64,000 bases of DNA from Arhodomonas aquaeolei DSM 8974. Its GTDB lineage: Bacteria > Pseudomonadota > Gammaproteobacteria > Nitrococcales > Nitrococcaceae. Positions within the stretch are counted from its first letter, which is position 1. Every line of letters starts with the position of its first letter. Shown piece by piece: positions 7,603 through 16,542 of the stretch. A program made the translations under genes and the position numbers. The notes under the pieces were generated by a model, which had not been told where the DNA came from, did not search any database, and saw only the letters and a list, made by a program, of their open reading frames with translations. Location of the stretch: NCBI RefSeq assembly GCF_000374645.1, contig NZ_KB894809.1:43628-107627 (forward strand), in the 5' to 3' direction.

Positions 7603-8572
7603 TGCCCAGCCCGGCGCTGCGCACGCGCTCCATCGCGTAACGGGCGATGGCGGTGTCCTGCACGCCCACACCGGTGAGGTCGCATACGGTGATGTCGTCG
7701 TCACCGGTGCGCCCACGGGCCCGGCCGTTGACCAGCGAACCCAGCTCGGTGACCGGCTCGGAGGCGGCGATCACCCCGGCGCGCTGGGCGTGGCGCAGCT
7801 CGCCGCGGGCCTCGCACTGGGCCTTGAGATCACACACGAGCACGTCCGCCGCACCGAGCACGGCCGGTGCGAGCTCGTTCTTGTGGGCGGCGTCAGAGCC
7901 CATTGCCGTGACGTGCACGCCGGGATGCAACCACTCCGCGCGGATCACGGGCTCGGTGGCCGGCGTAGTGGTGACGACGACGTCCGAGGCCTGCACCAGC
8001 GAGGCGGCGTCGCCGGCAACGCTCACGGGCACGTCCAGCTCGCTGCTCATCTGCTCGGCATAGGCCTCGGCGGCATCCATGTCCCGGCCGAAAACCAGCA
8101 CCCGGCGGAAATCACGCACCAGCGCAAGGGCGCTGAGCTGCCAGCGGGCCTGGCTGCCGGTGCCCACGACACCGACCGTATCGACCGCCTCCCGGGCCAG
8201 GTACTTCGCCGCCAGGGCCCCGGCCAGGGCGGTGCGAACCGTGGTGAGGTAGCCGTCGTCGAGGAGCAGCGCCCTCGGCCGGCCGGTGTCCGCGTCCAGC
8301 AGCGCCATCAGCCCGCTGCCGCTCGGCAGGCCGCGCTCGGGATTGTCGAAAAAGCGGGTGGAGAGCTTCACCGCGAAGCTGTCCCAGCCGGAGACATAGG
8401 CGGCCTTCACATCCGCGGCACCGTTCTTCTCCGGGATCTCCAGCCCCATGATCGGGGGGATGGTGACCTCGCCCCGGCCCAGACGGGCGAAACCGTCCTC
8501 CACCACCGCGAGGGCGTCGGCGTCCACGCCGACACAGCGGGTCAGCTCGTCTCTCGTAACCACCGTCGTCAT
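7592..8572 (-). CDS. Ornithine cyclodeaminase/mu-crystallin family protein (EutC-like)
   Basis: A 326-aa NAD(P)-dependent enzyme with a Rossmann motif VGVVGTGSQARWQL. The upstream stretch VEDGFARLGRGEVTIPPIMG, the DVKAAYVSGWDSFAVK block and FFDNPERGLPSGSGLM closely resemble EutC, a protein of ectoine-degradation clusters. No other ectoine gene is nearby, so ketimine reductase, pyrroline-2-carboxylate reductase or alanine dehydrogenase activity is equally possible. The start follows GAGGAG at 7 nt. A 48-bp upstream extension lacks a ribosome site. Confidence 0.88.
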   Translation of the reverse strand: MTTVVTRDELTRCVGVDADALAVVEDGFARLGRGEVTIPPIMGLEIPEKNGAADVKAAYVSGWDSFAVKLSTRFFDNPERGLPSGSGLMALLDADTGRPRALLLDDGYLTTVRTALAGALAAKYLAREAVDTVGVVGTGSQARWQLSALALVRDFRRVLVFGRDMDAAEAYAEQMSSELDVPVSVAGDAASLVQASDVVVTTTPATEPVIRAEWLHPGVHVTAMGSDAAHKNELAPAVLGAADVLVCDLKAQCEARGELRHAQRAGVIAASEPVTELGSLVNGRARGRTGDDDITVCDLTGVGVQDTAIARYAMERVRSAGLGISL

Positions 8573-8688
8573 GGCGTGACTCCTCTCATGGACCCATTCG
8601 GGGATATTCTCGTTTGCCATAGCGCCGGAGCGGTTTCAGGAACAGCGCCAGTCCGCCGGCCGGTCCTGTCCCGGCGGGGGCAATGGCG

Positions 8689-8720
8689 CCGCCGGCCTGC
8701 TCCGGCACACAGGCCGGCGG
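8689..8720. terminator. 11-bp inverted repeat downstream of the STAND regulator
   Basis: CCGCCGGCCTG (8689-8699) and CAGGCCGGCGG (8710-8720) pair perfectly around a 10-nt loop. It lies 26 bp past the stop codon of the regulator. No T-tract follows, so it may be a transcript-end stabiliser rather than a classical terminator. Confidence 0.45.
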
Positions 8721-8746
8721 ACGCGCGGGGCGATGCCCCGGGAAGA

Positions 8747-11700
8747 TCAGGATCCGGCGAGCTGCTGGTACAGCGCCGCCAGTGACGGCGATGGCGGCGC
8801 GTCCAGCTCGCGCTCGAAGCAGCGCTCGAGCTCGCGCCACGTCCGCTGCACCGCCGCGGTATTGCCCTGGGCCGCCTCGCTGCGCATGGCGCCGGACCAC
8901 AGCAGCTCGCTCAGGGGCACATGGACGAGGGCCGCGCGGTAATGGGCAGCGGCCTCGGCGGCGCTTCGCGCCTCCAGCAGCTCGCCCAGACGCACCGCGA
9001 GGCGCTCGTAGCTGCGCTCCAGCGCCGTCTCCCACACCTCCACCTCCATCGGGTCCACGCCCGGCAGGGTCGGGCTGCCGCTGTAGAGCGCCAGTGCGTC
9101 GGCAAGCCGCCGCTCCTCGTCGCCCGCTTCCGCCGCCTCGGCCTGGAAGGCCCAGGCGTCGACCCAGACACGGTCGCCATCCAGGCGAACGCGTCCACCC
9201 TCGCTGACCACCGCCTCCGAATCGTCGAGGATACGGTCGCGCAGGCGGTGCACCGTGACGTAAAGACTGTTCAGCGCCTTCTCACGACCGCTCTCCGGCC
9301 ATAGCGCCTCGGCGAGGCGTTCCTGCGACAGGCCCCGGGGGCCGGCAAAGACCAGCCAGGCGAGCAGCGCCCTGGGCAGCGGCCGGCCGCGCCCGCTCTC
9401 ACCCCGGGTCTCACCGTCGACGCTCACCCGGAAACCGTCGAAGACCACGATGCGGCAGCGCCACGGCCAGTGCCGGCGCAACGCGCCGTCCGCCGGCGGC
9501 GCCAGCGAACGGGTGCGAATCAGCCAGCGCGCATAATCCGGCGCGACGTCATTGGCCAGCGCGAGGGCGCAGAGGTAGGAAAGCTCGTCGGCGCGCACCA
9601 TCAGCGGGAAGAACATGCGCTGGCGCTCGCCGGCGGCGAACGCCCGCCGCAGGTACGGCAGGGCCCGCTCCGGGTGCCGTGTGTACAGCGGGATGCGCGC
9701 CAGCGCGAGGTACATGAACACCTCGAGGAAATCGCTGGGGAATCCCTGCGAGTGCCGCCGTGCCGCGGCGGCCATACGCACCGCGGCGCGCACGTCGCCG
9801 GCTTCCGCAAGCATCGCCGCGTGCAGCCCACGGAAGCCCGAGGAGATCACCACGGAGCCGTGGCGCTCGCCGACGGTGATGCTCTCGCCGGCGTGGGCGC
9901 AGGCCTCGTGCACATCCCCGCGAAGCCATGCCTGGCCGGAGAGGAAATGGGCCTGGAAGGTGTCGTAGAACGGCCGCGCCGCCTTGCAGTCGGTGCGCAT
10001 GAACCAGGCCATCCAGTCCGCCAGGGCCTCCGCGTCATCGAAGCACAGGGCGGCGTGCAACGGCGGCACGGCGCAATCCCAGGTGCCGATGCCGTACTCG
10101 CGGATCAGCGCCCGGCCCTCCTCCGCCTCGGCGAGGCAGCGCTCGCGATCGCCGTCGAAAAGCAGCGCACACAGCGCCGTGAAGGTCTTCCACAGACAGC
10201 GCGCGAGCGGCGAGGCCCGCTCGACCGCGTCCTGCTGCACGTCCATCACCGCCATGACCCGGTTCGCGCCGGCGCGACGGCCGAACTGCCAGGTATTGAG
10301 ATAGAGGAGCTGGCAGGCGAGCATCACCCGCTCGTTATCCGGCATGGGGCCGGACAGCGCACTCAGCGCCTCGCGCTCCCAGCGCTCCAGCGACGGGTCG
10401 AGCGGCCGCCCGTAGCACAGGGCGGCGACCATGCCGCGGAGCACCGTCAGCCACAGTGGCCGGGGCAGGTGCTCGCGGAAATCCGCCTCGAAGCGCAGGA
10501 ACTCGTCGATCCAGTACTCGTACTTGGAGACGTGCGCCCATTCCAGCCAGATGCTGTCGACGATGCCGCTCCAGGCGATGGCCATGTGGGCATAGTCCCG
10601 CGCCTCGCTCACCGCCTCCCAGGCCTCGGCGAGTAGCCCGCGGGCCATCGCCGTATCCTGCAGCAGCAGGCACATCCCCTCCCAGAGGGTGAGGATGGGA
10701 TCGGCGCGGCGGCGCTGCTCCGGCAAGGCCTGCAGCCATCCGAACAGGGTGTCCCCGCGGCCGCTCTGGAGCATCGCGCCGGCAACGCTCTTGACCCCGT
10801 TCGCGAGCGCCTCGTCGTCGCCGGCCGCGAGGAACAGCCGCGCCGCCTCGCTCCAATGGCCGCGCTGCCAGAGCACACGTCCCCACCGCGCATTGGCCTC
10901 GGCCAGCGCCGCGTCGCCGCAGCGCTGCTCCCCCTCGCGGCGGAGAAAGTCCCGGAACAGGTCGTGGAAGCGGCACAGGCTGCCACCGGCGTCGTCCGCC
11001 TCGGTGAATATGAAGGCATGCTCGCGCTGCAGCCGCGCCAGCCGCTCGGCGGCGTCGGCGACACCGGTGGCCTCCGCGGCGGCGTCCACCGGGAAGTACG
11101 CCGGCAGCGCACAGGCCCGCAGCAGGAGCTGGTCGTCCGGGTCCAGCGGGGCGAGGATCTCGTGGCCGAACCAGTCCGCCAGCGGCCGCCGGGCGTCGCG
11201 CTGGTCCGGCAGCGCGCCGGTACGGCGGTAGTGCTCGAGCAGCAGCATCACGCCCACCGGCCAGCCGCGGGTGGAGTCCAGCAGCTGCTCACCCACCGTT
11301 CCGCCCATGCCCTCGCTGTCCAGCAGGGTCTCGGTCTCGCACCGGTCGAAGGCGAGCATGCTCTCATCGATGACCCGCAGCTGCCCGCGCCCGCGCAGCG
11401 GCGCCCATGCCGGTGGCGGCTCGTGCCGGCTGGCGATGACGAGGCGGAGCCGCCCGTCGAGGGCTTCGGTGAGGATCGCGAGCACGGCGTGGATCGGGTG
11501 CTCGGCGTCGAGCCGGTGCAGGTCGTCGAGGAACAGCAGGGTCTGCGCGGGGAGATGACGGACGAGCTCTTCGGCGAAGCGGCGCGTGAACACCTCCGGG
11601 CTCGCCGAGTACTCCGGGTTGAGCACCGGCAGCGCCTCCGCGGCCTCGCCGAGCACGGAAACGGCCTGCTCGCGCAGACGGAAGAACAGTTCACCGGCGG

Positions 11701-11875
11701 TCAGCCCCGCGTCGCCAACCGCGAGGTGCAGCAACGCCGCCCCGCGCGCCTGTGCGTAGGAAACCGCCAGCGTCGTCTTGCCATAGCCGCCCGCTGCCAC
11801 AAGCCAGGGAACCCGGCCCGCCGGACAGTCGTCCAGCGCCGTAAACAGCCGAGGCCGGGCGATCGCATTGTTCAT
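8747..11875 (-). CDS. STAND ATPase transcriptional regulator with C-terminal winged-helix/BTAD
   Basis: A 1042-aa regulator. Residues 1-300 form a MalT-like STAND NTPase with P-loop AAGGYGKTT (28-35, Lys33) and Walker B LLFLDDLH (Asp117/118). Residues about 330-790 are helical TPR-like repeats. Residues about 800-890 form an OmpR-like winged helix (ALLAWLVFAGPRGLSQERL, LYVTVHRLRDRI) and about 895-1040 a bacterial transcriptional activator domain. In SARP/AfsR proteins the winged helix and BTAD come first; here they are at the C-terminus. It probably activates transcription on binding ATP and an unknown inducer. The start follows a GGGGGGAC site. It is divergent from an EamA exporter, a plausible target. 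Confidence 0.9.
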   Translation of the reverse strand: MNNAIARPRLFTALDDCPAGRVPWLVAAGGYGKTTLAVSYAQARGAALLHLAVGDAGLTAGELFFRLREQAVSVLGEAAEALPVLNPEYSASPEVFTRRFAEELVRHLPAQTLLFLDDLHRLDAEHPIHAVLAILTEALDGRLRLVIASRHEPPPAWAPLRGRGQLRVIDESMLAFDRCETETLLDSEGMGGTVGEQLLDSTRGWPVGVMLLLEHYRRTGALPDQRDARRPLADWFGHEILAPLDPDDQLLLRACALPAYFPVDAAAEATGVADAAERLARLQREHAFIFTEADDAGGSLCRFHDLFRDFLRREGEQRCGDAALAEANARWGRVLWQRGHWSEAARLFLAAGDDEALANGVKSVAGAMLQSGRGDTLFGWLQALPEQRRRADPILTLWEGMCLLLQDTAMARGLLAEAWEAVSEARDYAHMAIAWSGIVDSIWLEWAHVSKYEYWIDEFLRFEADFREHLPRPLWLTVLRGMVAALCYGRPLDPSLERWEREALSALSGPMPDNERVMLACQLLYLNTWQFGRRAGANRVMAVMDVQQDAVERASPLARCLWKTFTALCALLFDGDRERCLAEAEEGRALIREYGIGTWDCAVPPLHAALCFDDAEALADWMAWFMRTDCKAARPFYDTFQAHFLSGQAWLRGDVHEACAHAGESITVGERHGSVVISSGFRGLHAAMLAEAGDVRAAVRMAAAARRHSQGFPSDFLEVFMYLALARIPLYTRHPERALPYLRRAFAAGERQRMFFPLMVRADELSYLCALALANDVAPDYARWLIRTRSLAPPADGALRRHWPWRCRIVVFDGFRVSVDGETRGESGRGRPLPRALLAWLVFAGPRGLSQERLAEALWPESGREKALNSLYVTVHRLRDRILDDSEAVVSEGGRVRLDGDRVWVDAWAFQAEAAEAGDEERRLADALALYSGSPTLPGVDPMEVEVWETALERSYERLAVRLGELLEARSAAEAAAHYRAALVHVPLSELLWSGAMRSEAAQGNTAAVQRTWRELERCFERELDAPPSPSLAALYQQLAGS

Positions 11876-11948
11876 TGTTGAGTTGTCCCCCCTCAGGTTC
11901 GCGTCGCCTGCGTCATCCGTGATTTTTCAGTTTAGTGCCTGTCAGCCC

Positions 11949-11975
11949 GGATACGAAATGCCCTGCAACGGATAC
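11949..11975. promoter_or_regulatory. Direct repeats in a divergent promoter region
   Basis: GGATAC occurs at 11949-11954 and again at 11970-11975, exactly 21 bp apart, or two helical turns. BTAD/SARP-type winged helices bind direct repeats on one face of DNA, so this could be the operator of the adjacent regulator. A weak minus-strand promoter (TTCGTA, 17 bp, TAAACT) overlaps the first repeat. Confidence 0.3.
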
Positions 11976-12114
11976 CATACGCTTTCGCGCATCGTCGCAT
12001 CGATTCGCACCACCCCACCGGCGGCACACGCAGCCGCCCCGGGGCGGCGCGGTGGCGTTCGACAGCATGGCATCAGTATGCTGTCGCATCGTCCGGATAA
12101 GGAGTAACGGCAAA

Positions 12115-13044
12115 GTGGTCGACCAGGGGGAGAGGCAGGCGGTCTGGCGCGTGGCCATGCCGGCGCTGTTCGTCGTGCTCTGGAGCACGGGTTTCATCGG
12201 TGCCCGCCTGGGGCTGCCGCACGCGGAGCCGTTCACCTTCCTGACCACACGCATGCTCGCCGCCAGCGTGCTGCTCGCCGCCGTCGCGGTGATCACCCGC
12301 GCCCCCTGGCCGGACACGGCACGCGGCACCGGCCACATCGTGGTCGCCGGGCTGCTCGTCCACGGCGGCTATCTCGGCGGCGTTTTCTGGGCCATCGGCC
12401 ACGGCCTGGCCGCCGGGGTGACCGCGATCATCGTCTCGCTGCAGCCCGTGCTCACGGCGGCCCTCGCCGGCCTGGTGCTGGGCGAGCGGGTCACCGCCCG
12501 GCAATGGGCCGGCCTGCTCCTGGGCCTGGCCGGGGTGGTACTGGTGGTGTCCAGCCGCATCGAGGGGGCGACGGCCTCGGCGGTCAGCCTGGGCGGCGCG
12601 GTACTGGCACTGCTGTCGATCACCTTCGGCACGCTCTACCAGAAGCGTTTCTGCCCGGCCACGGACCTGCGCACCGGCGGGGCGATTCAGTTCGGCGCCT
12701 GCGCGGTGGCCCTGTTCCTGCCGGCGCTGGCCCTGGAGACCCGCGCCATCGACTGGACCGGCGAGTTCGTCTTCGCCCTGGCCTGGCTGGTGCTGGTGCT
12801 CTCGGTGGGCGCGGTGGGGCTGCTGTTCGCGCTGATCCGTCATGGCGCCGCGGCGAAGGTGGCCAGCCTGTTCTACCTCGCCCCGCCGTTCACCGTGATC
12901 CTCGGCTACCTGCTCTTCGACGAGCGCCTGGCCCCGCGGGCCATCGCCGGGCTCGCGGTGGTGATGGCCGGCGTGGCACTCGTGAACACCGGTGGTCGCC
13001 GGCTCAGCCGCCGCCGAGGAGCCAGCGCGAAAGAATCCCGGTGA
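12115..13044 (+). CDS. EamA/DMT-family transporter
   Basis: A 309-aa inner-membrane protein with about ten hydrophobic helices arranged as two EamA repeats. The opening PALFVVLWSTGFIGARLGLP and the end of repeat one (LTAALAGLVLGERVTARQWAG) are typical of drug/metabolite transporters. Substrates of the family include amino acids and metabolites, and the one here is unknown. A GTG start at 12115 is chosen because AAGGAG lies 10 nt upstream. It is divergent from the STAND regulator and its 3' end overlaps the converging VIT1 gene by 41 bp. Confidence 0.86.
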   Translation: MVDQGERQAVWRVAMPALFVVLWSTGFIGARLGLPHAEPFTFLTTRMLAASVLLAAVAVITRAPWPDTARGTGHIVVAGLLVHGGYLGGVFWAIGHGLAAGVTAIIVSLQPVLTAALAGLVLGERVTARQWAGLLLGLAGVVLVVSSRIEGATASAVSLGGAVLALLSITFGTLYQKRFCPATDLRTGGAIQFGACAVALFLPALALETRAIDWTGEFVFALAWLVLVLSVGAVGLLFALIRHGAAAKVASLFYLAPPFTVILGYLLFDERLAPRAIAGLAVVMAGVALVNTGGRRLSRRRGASAKESR

Positions 13045-13759
13045 GGTAGGCGAGTACGGCGGCACTCCCCCCCGTCGCCAGCGTGAGCAGGGCGGCACGC
13101 AGTACGGGGCGGCCGAGCACGAGGCTCTTGACCATACCGATGGCGAAGAACGTCGCCGCGGCGATCACGGCGCTGGCGGCGAAACGGGCGATCTCGCCCC
13201 CGGGTAAAAGCAGCGGCAGGAGGGGCAGCGCGCCCACGAGCACGAACGCGGTAAATGTCGCCGCGGCGGCCCGGCCCGGGTGCGGCTGGGCCGCAGCGAG
13301 GCCGTGCTCCTCGGTAATCATCGTCTCCACCCAGCGGCCGCGGTCGGCACAGATGGTTTCGACGATGTCGGCCAGGGTCTCGCCACGAAACCCCTTGGCG
13401 GCGAAGATCTGGCGAACCTCTTCGCGCTCCCCCTCCGGAACCCGGGCGATGTGATCGAGCTCCTCCCGCCGGGTGGCCGCCACCACCTCGCGCTGGGCGC
13501 GGATGGACTCGTAACGGCTGACCGCCATGCTGAAGCCATCCGCCACCAGGTTGGCGAATCCCAGCACCAACGCCACCAGGGGCGTGAATCCGCCACCGAG
13601 GGCGCCGCAGACCACGGCGAACGTCGTGATGCAGCCGTCTATCCCGCCGAGCACGGCGTCCGAGACGTGTTCCTGACGCCGCGCACCGGCAAGCCGCCGC
13701 GCGATCGCCTCCGGATCATGGGCACGACGCAGCACGTCCGTACGATCGCCGTCGCGCAT
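13004..13759 (-). CDS. VIT1/CCC1-family iron/manganese transporter
   Basis: A 251-aa membrane protein. The first helix carries EHVSDAVLGGIDGCITTFAVV, the VIT1 signature (usually ending in DGLVTTFALV). A long charged segment (about 85-150, rich in Glu and Arg) forms the cytosolic metal-binding domain, and three further helices follow. Eukaryotic members load Fe2+ or Mn2+ into vacuoles; bacterial ones probably export these metals. The start follows a GGGAGG site. The gene converges on and overlaps the EamA gene. Confidence 0.87.
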   Translation of the reverse strand: MRDGDRTDVLRRAHDPEAIARRLAGARRQEHVSDAVLGGIDGCITTFAVVCGALGGGFTPLVALVLGFANLVADGFSMAVSRYESIRAQREVVAATRREELDHIARVPEGEREEVRQIFAAKGFRGETLADIVETICADRGRWVETMITEEHGLAAAQPHPGRAAAATFTAFVLVGALPLLPLLLPGGEIARFAASAVIAAATFFAIGMVKSLVLGRPVLRAALLTLATGGSAAVLAYLTGILSRWLLGGG

Positions 13760-13928
13760 GGCCCTGGCCTCCCGTGATACTGCGCACCACCACAGATAAT
13801 GCCACGCCGCGGTCCCGGATCCGTGTGCCACTGGAAAACGGGCGTCGCCGCCACCACTGTCCCCTGTCATCGGGGCGGCCGGTCTCCGCCCCACGGAACA
13901 CCCATTTCGCAAAGGAACGCACACAGCC

Positions 13929-15365
13929 ATGGCACACAAGGCGAAGCTCGCGATCATCGGCGCCGGTACGGCGGGGCTGACGGCCCTCAAGGAGGCCCGC
14001 CGGCACACCGACGACGTCATACTCATCAACAACGGCCCCTACGGCACCACCTGCGCGCGGGTCGGCTGCATGCCCTCCAAGGCCCTGCTGGCCGCGGCCC
14101 ACGGCTACCACCGCCGCGGCTTCCTGGCGGAGGCGGGGATCCGCGGCACGGAGGGGCTCAGTGCCGACATCCCCTCGCTGATGGAGCATGTGCGCGAGCT
14201 GCGGGACCGTTTCGTCGCCGGCCCGACCCGGCTGGCACGTTCGCTCGGCGAGCGCAGCCTCCGTGGCCGGCCGCGGTTCCTGGACGCCAACACCCTGGCC
14301 GTCGGCGACGAGCGCGTGGAGGCGGACGCCATCGTGATCGCCACGGGCAGCCGCCCCGTGATGCCGGCACCCTGGCGCGACCTCGGCCACCGGGTGCTCA
14401 CCACGGACGACTTCTTCGAGCAGCCGGACCTCGGCCACCGCGTCGCGGTGGTGGGACTCGGCGCCATCGGCGCGGAGCTCGGCCAGGGCCTCGGCCAGCT
14501 CGGCCTGGAGGTCCACGGCTATACCCGCTCGGTGTTCGTCGGCGGTCTCTCGGACCCGGCCGTCAACGAGGCCCTGATCGCGGGGCTGGAGCGCTCGATG
14601 TCCGTCACCACGGGTGCGGACGTCGCCCTCGAGGCGGGGGACGGGGACACCGTGCGCGTGCTCGCCAACGGCGACAGCCGCGAGGTGGACTGGGTGCTCG
14701 CCGCCCTCGGCCGCCGGCCCAACATCGACGGCCTCGGGCTGGAGGCGTTGGACGTGCCCCTCGACGACCACGGGATGCCGCAGTTCGATCCCCTGACCCT
14801 CCGCCTCGGCGAACTGCCGGTCTACATCGCCGGCGACGTCAACGCCGCCCAGCCGCTCATGCACGAGGCCGCGGACGAGGGCCGCATCGCCGCCTATCAC
14901 GCCCTCAACCCCGATGCCGGGTGCGTCGGCCGGCGCACGCCGCTGGCGATCGTGTTCAGCGAGCCCCAGGCCGCACGGGTCGGCCTCGGCTATGCCCAGC
15001 TCCCCGCCGAGCGGTTCGTCACCGGCGACGCCGACTTCTCCGGCCAGGGCCGCGCCGTGATGATGGGGCGCAACGCCGGTCGCCTGCGCGTCTACGCCGA
15101 CCGCCACGACGGCCGTCTGCTCGGCGCAGAGATGGCGATCCCGGACGGCGAGCACGTCGCCCATCTGCTCGCCTGGGCGGTGGAACAGCGCCTGAGCGTG
15201 GACGATGCCCTGCAGATGCCCTTCTACCACCCGGTGATCGAGGAAGGCGTACGCAGTGCCCTGCACGCCGCCCGGCGCAGCGTCGAGACCGCACGTCCGG
15301 CCCTGGAGCTGCCCCTGTGCGACACCCCGGCGGCGTGGGCGCTCGGCGGCGAGGATCCCGCCTGA
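13929..15365 (+). CDS. Pyridine nucleotide-disulfide oxidoreductase (dihydrolipoyl dehydrogenase-like)
   Basis: A 478-aa class I flavoprotein disulfide reductase. The FAD motif GAGTAG is at 11-16. The redox-active disulfide is Cys42/Cys47 in TTCARVGCMPSK. A second Rossmann motif GLGAIGAELG binds NAD(P)H. The C-terminal dimerisation domain ends with FYHPVIEEG, supplying the active-site His-Glu pair. It could be a lipoamide dehydrogenase, but no 2-oxoacid dehydrogenase genes are near, and the ARVGCMPSK variant is seen in orphan family members of unknown substrate. AAGGAAC precedes the ATG. The hlyD-like gene begins 99 bp later. Confidence 0.9.
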   Translation: MAHKAKLAIIGAGTAGLTALKEARRHTDDVILINNGPYGTTCARVGCMPSKALLAAAHGYHRRGFLAEAGIRGTEGLSADIPSLMEHVRELRDRFVAGPTRLARSLGERSLRGRPRFLDANTLAVGDERVEADAIVIATGSRPVMPAPWRDLGHRVLTTDDFFEQPDLGHRVAVVGLGAIGAELGQGLGQLGLEVHGYTRSVFVGGLSDPAVNEALIAGLERSMSVTTGADVALEAGDGDTVRVLANGDSREVDWVLAALGRRPNIDGLGLEALDVPLDDHGMPQFDPLTLRLGELPVYIAGDVNAAQPLMHEAADEGRIAAYHALNPDAGCVGRRTPLAIVFSEPQAARVGLGYAQLPAERFVTGDADFSGQGRAVMMGRNAGRLRVYADRHDGRLLGAEMAIPDGEHVAHLLAWAVEQRLSVDDALQMPFYHPVIEEGVRSALHAARRSVETARPALELPLCDTPAAWALGGEDPA

Positions 15366-15464
15366 CGGCGGGCGCGTTGACGCACTGCAGCGCCGTCAGC
15401 GTATCCTTGTGACCAGCCGCGCGGCGCCGTCGCGCGCCCTGATCACGTTCCCGAGGAGTGGGGA

Positions 15465-16463
15465 ATGAAACGTCGCCTTGCACTGCTCGCCGCGCTCGTC
15501 GTCATCGCCGGCGCGGCCGGCGCCGCCTACTACTATTTCTGGCTCCGCCCGACCCCCCTTCCGGCCGGAATCGCCGCGGCCAACGGCCGCGTCGAGGCGG
15601 AACGGGTGGACATCGCCACGAAGTACGCCGGCCGGCTGGCGGCGATCACCGTGGAGGAAGGCGACTGGGTCGATGCCGGCGAGGTCGTTGCACGGCTGGA
15701 TACCGAGGAGCTGGACGCCCAGATCCGCCAGGCCGAGGCCAACGTCAACCAGGCCAGGCAGCAGCTCGCCGAGGCCCGGGCCAACCGGGCCGCGAAGCAG
15801 ACCGAGCTCACCCTCGCGCAGCGCGAGCTCGAACGCACGCAGACCCTCTACGAGCGCGGCCACGTCTCGGAGGACCTGCTCGACCAGCGCACCGCCGCCC
15901 GTGACAACGCCCGCGCGGCGGTCGCGGCCGCCCGGGCCGCCATCGACACCCGGCAGGGCGGCGTGGACGCCGCCCAGGCACAGCTGGAGCGTCTCCAGGC
16001 CCAGCGCCGCGACTACACCCTCAAGGCCCCGGTGGCCGGCCGCATCCAGTACCGCCTGGCCCAGCCCGGCGAGGTACTGGCCTCCGGCGGGCGGGTGCTC
16101 ACGCTGCTCAACCTCCAGGACGTCTACATGACGATCTTCCTGCCCACCCGCCAGGCGGGCCGCCTGGCCCTGGGGGGCGAGGCACGGATCATCCTGGACG
16201 CCGCCGAGGAATACGTGATCCCGGCGCGGGTGAGCTTCGTCGCCTCGGACGCCCAGTTCACCCCCAAGCACGTCGAGACCGACGCGCAGCGTGCCCGGCT
16301 GATGTTCCGGGTCAAGCTGCGGGTGCCGGAGGACGTGCTCACCGAGTACGCCGACCTGGTCAAGACGGGCCTGCCCGGCATGGGCTACGTGCGCCTGGGC
16401 CGCGAGACGCCGTGGCCCGAGTGGCTGACGACACGGCTGCCCGAGCCGGCCCCGGAGCAGTGA
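15465..16463 (+). CDS. yhiI: HlyD-type membrane fusion protein of the RbbA exporter
   Basis: A 332-aa periplasmic adaptor anchored by an N-terminal helix (residues 5-27). The lipoyl-like half-motif [23 protein letters not shown] comes first. A long Ala/Gln/Arg-rich coiled-coil hairpin (about 85-180) follows, then the second half-motif [22 protein letters not shown] and beta-barrel domains. It is the first gene of an adaptor-ATPase-permease set in the order of E. coli yhiI-rbbA-yhhJ. Cargo is unknown. GAGGAGTGGGGA precedes the ATG. Confidence 0.85.
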   Translation: MKRRLALLAALVVIAGAAGAAYYYFWLRPTPLPAGIAAANGRVEAERVDIATKYAGRLAAITVEEGDWVDAGEVVARLDTEELDAQIRQAEANVNQARQQLAEARANRAAKQTELTLAQRELERTQTLYERGHVSEDLLDQRTAARDNARAAVAAARAAIDTRQGGVDAAQAQLERLQAQRRDYTLKAPVAGRIQYRLAQPGEVLASGGRVLTLLNLQDVYMTIFLPTRQAGRLALGGEARIILDAAEEYVIPARVSFVASDAQFTPKHVETDAQRARLMFRVKLRVPEDVLTEYADLVKTGLPGMGYVRLGRETPWPEWLTTRLPEPAPEQ

Positions 16464-16542
16464 CCGTGGCCGACCGGGGCGTGCCACGCGATCCCGTCGC
16501 GGACCGGCGGACGCCGCCCCGCCACCCCCGGGGGTACCGGCG

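Noticed and set aside
12051-12082. Promoter for the EamA gene using TTCGAC and TATGCT.
   Set aside because: The spacer is 13 bp, too short for sigma-70.
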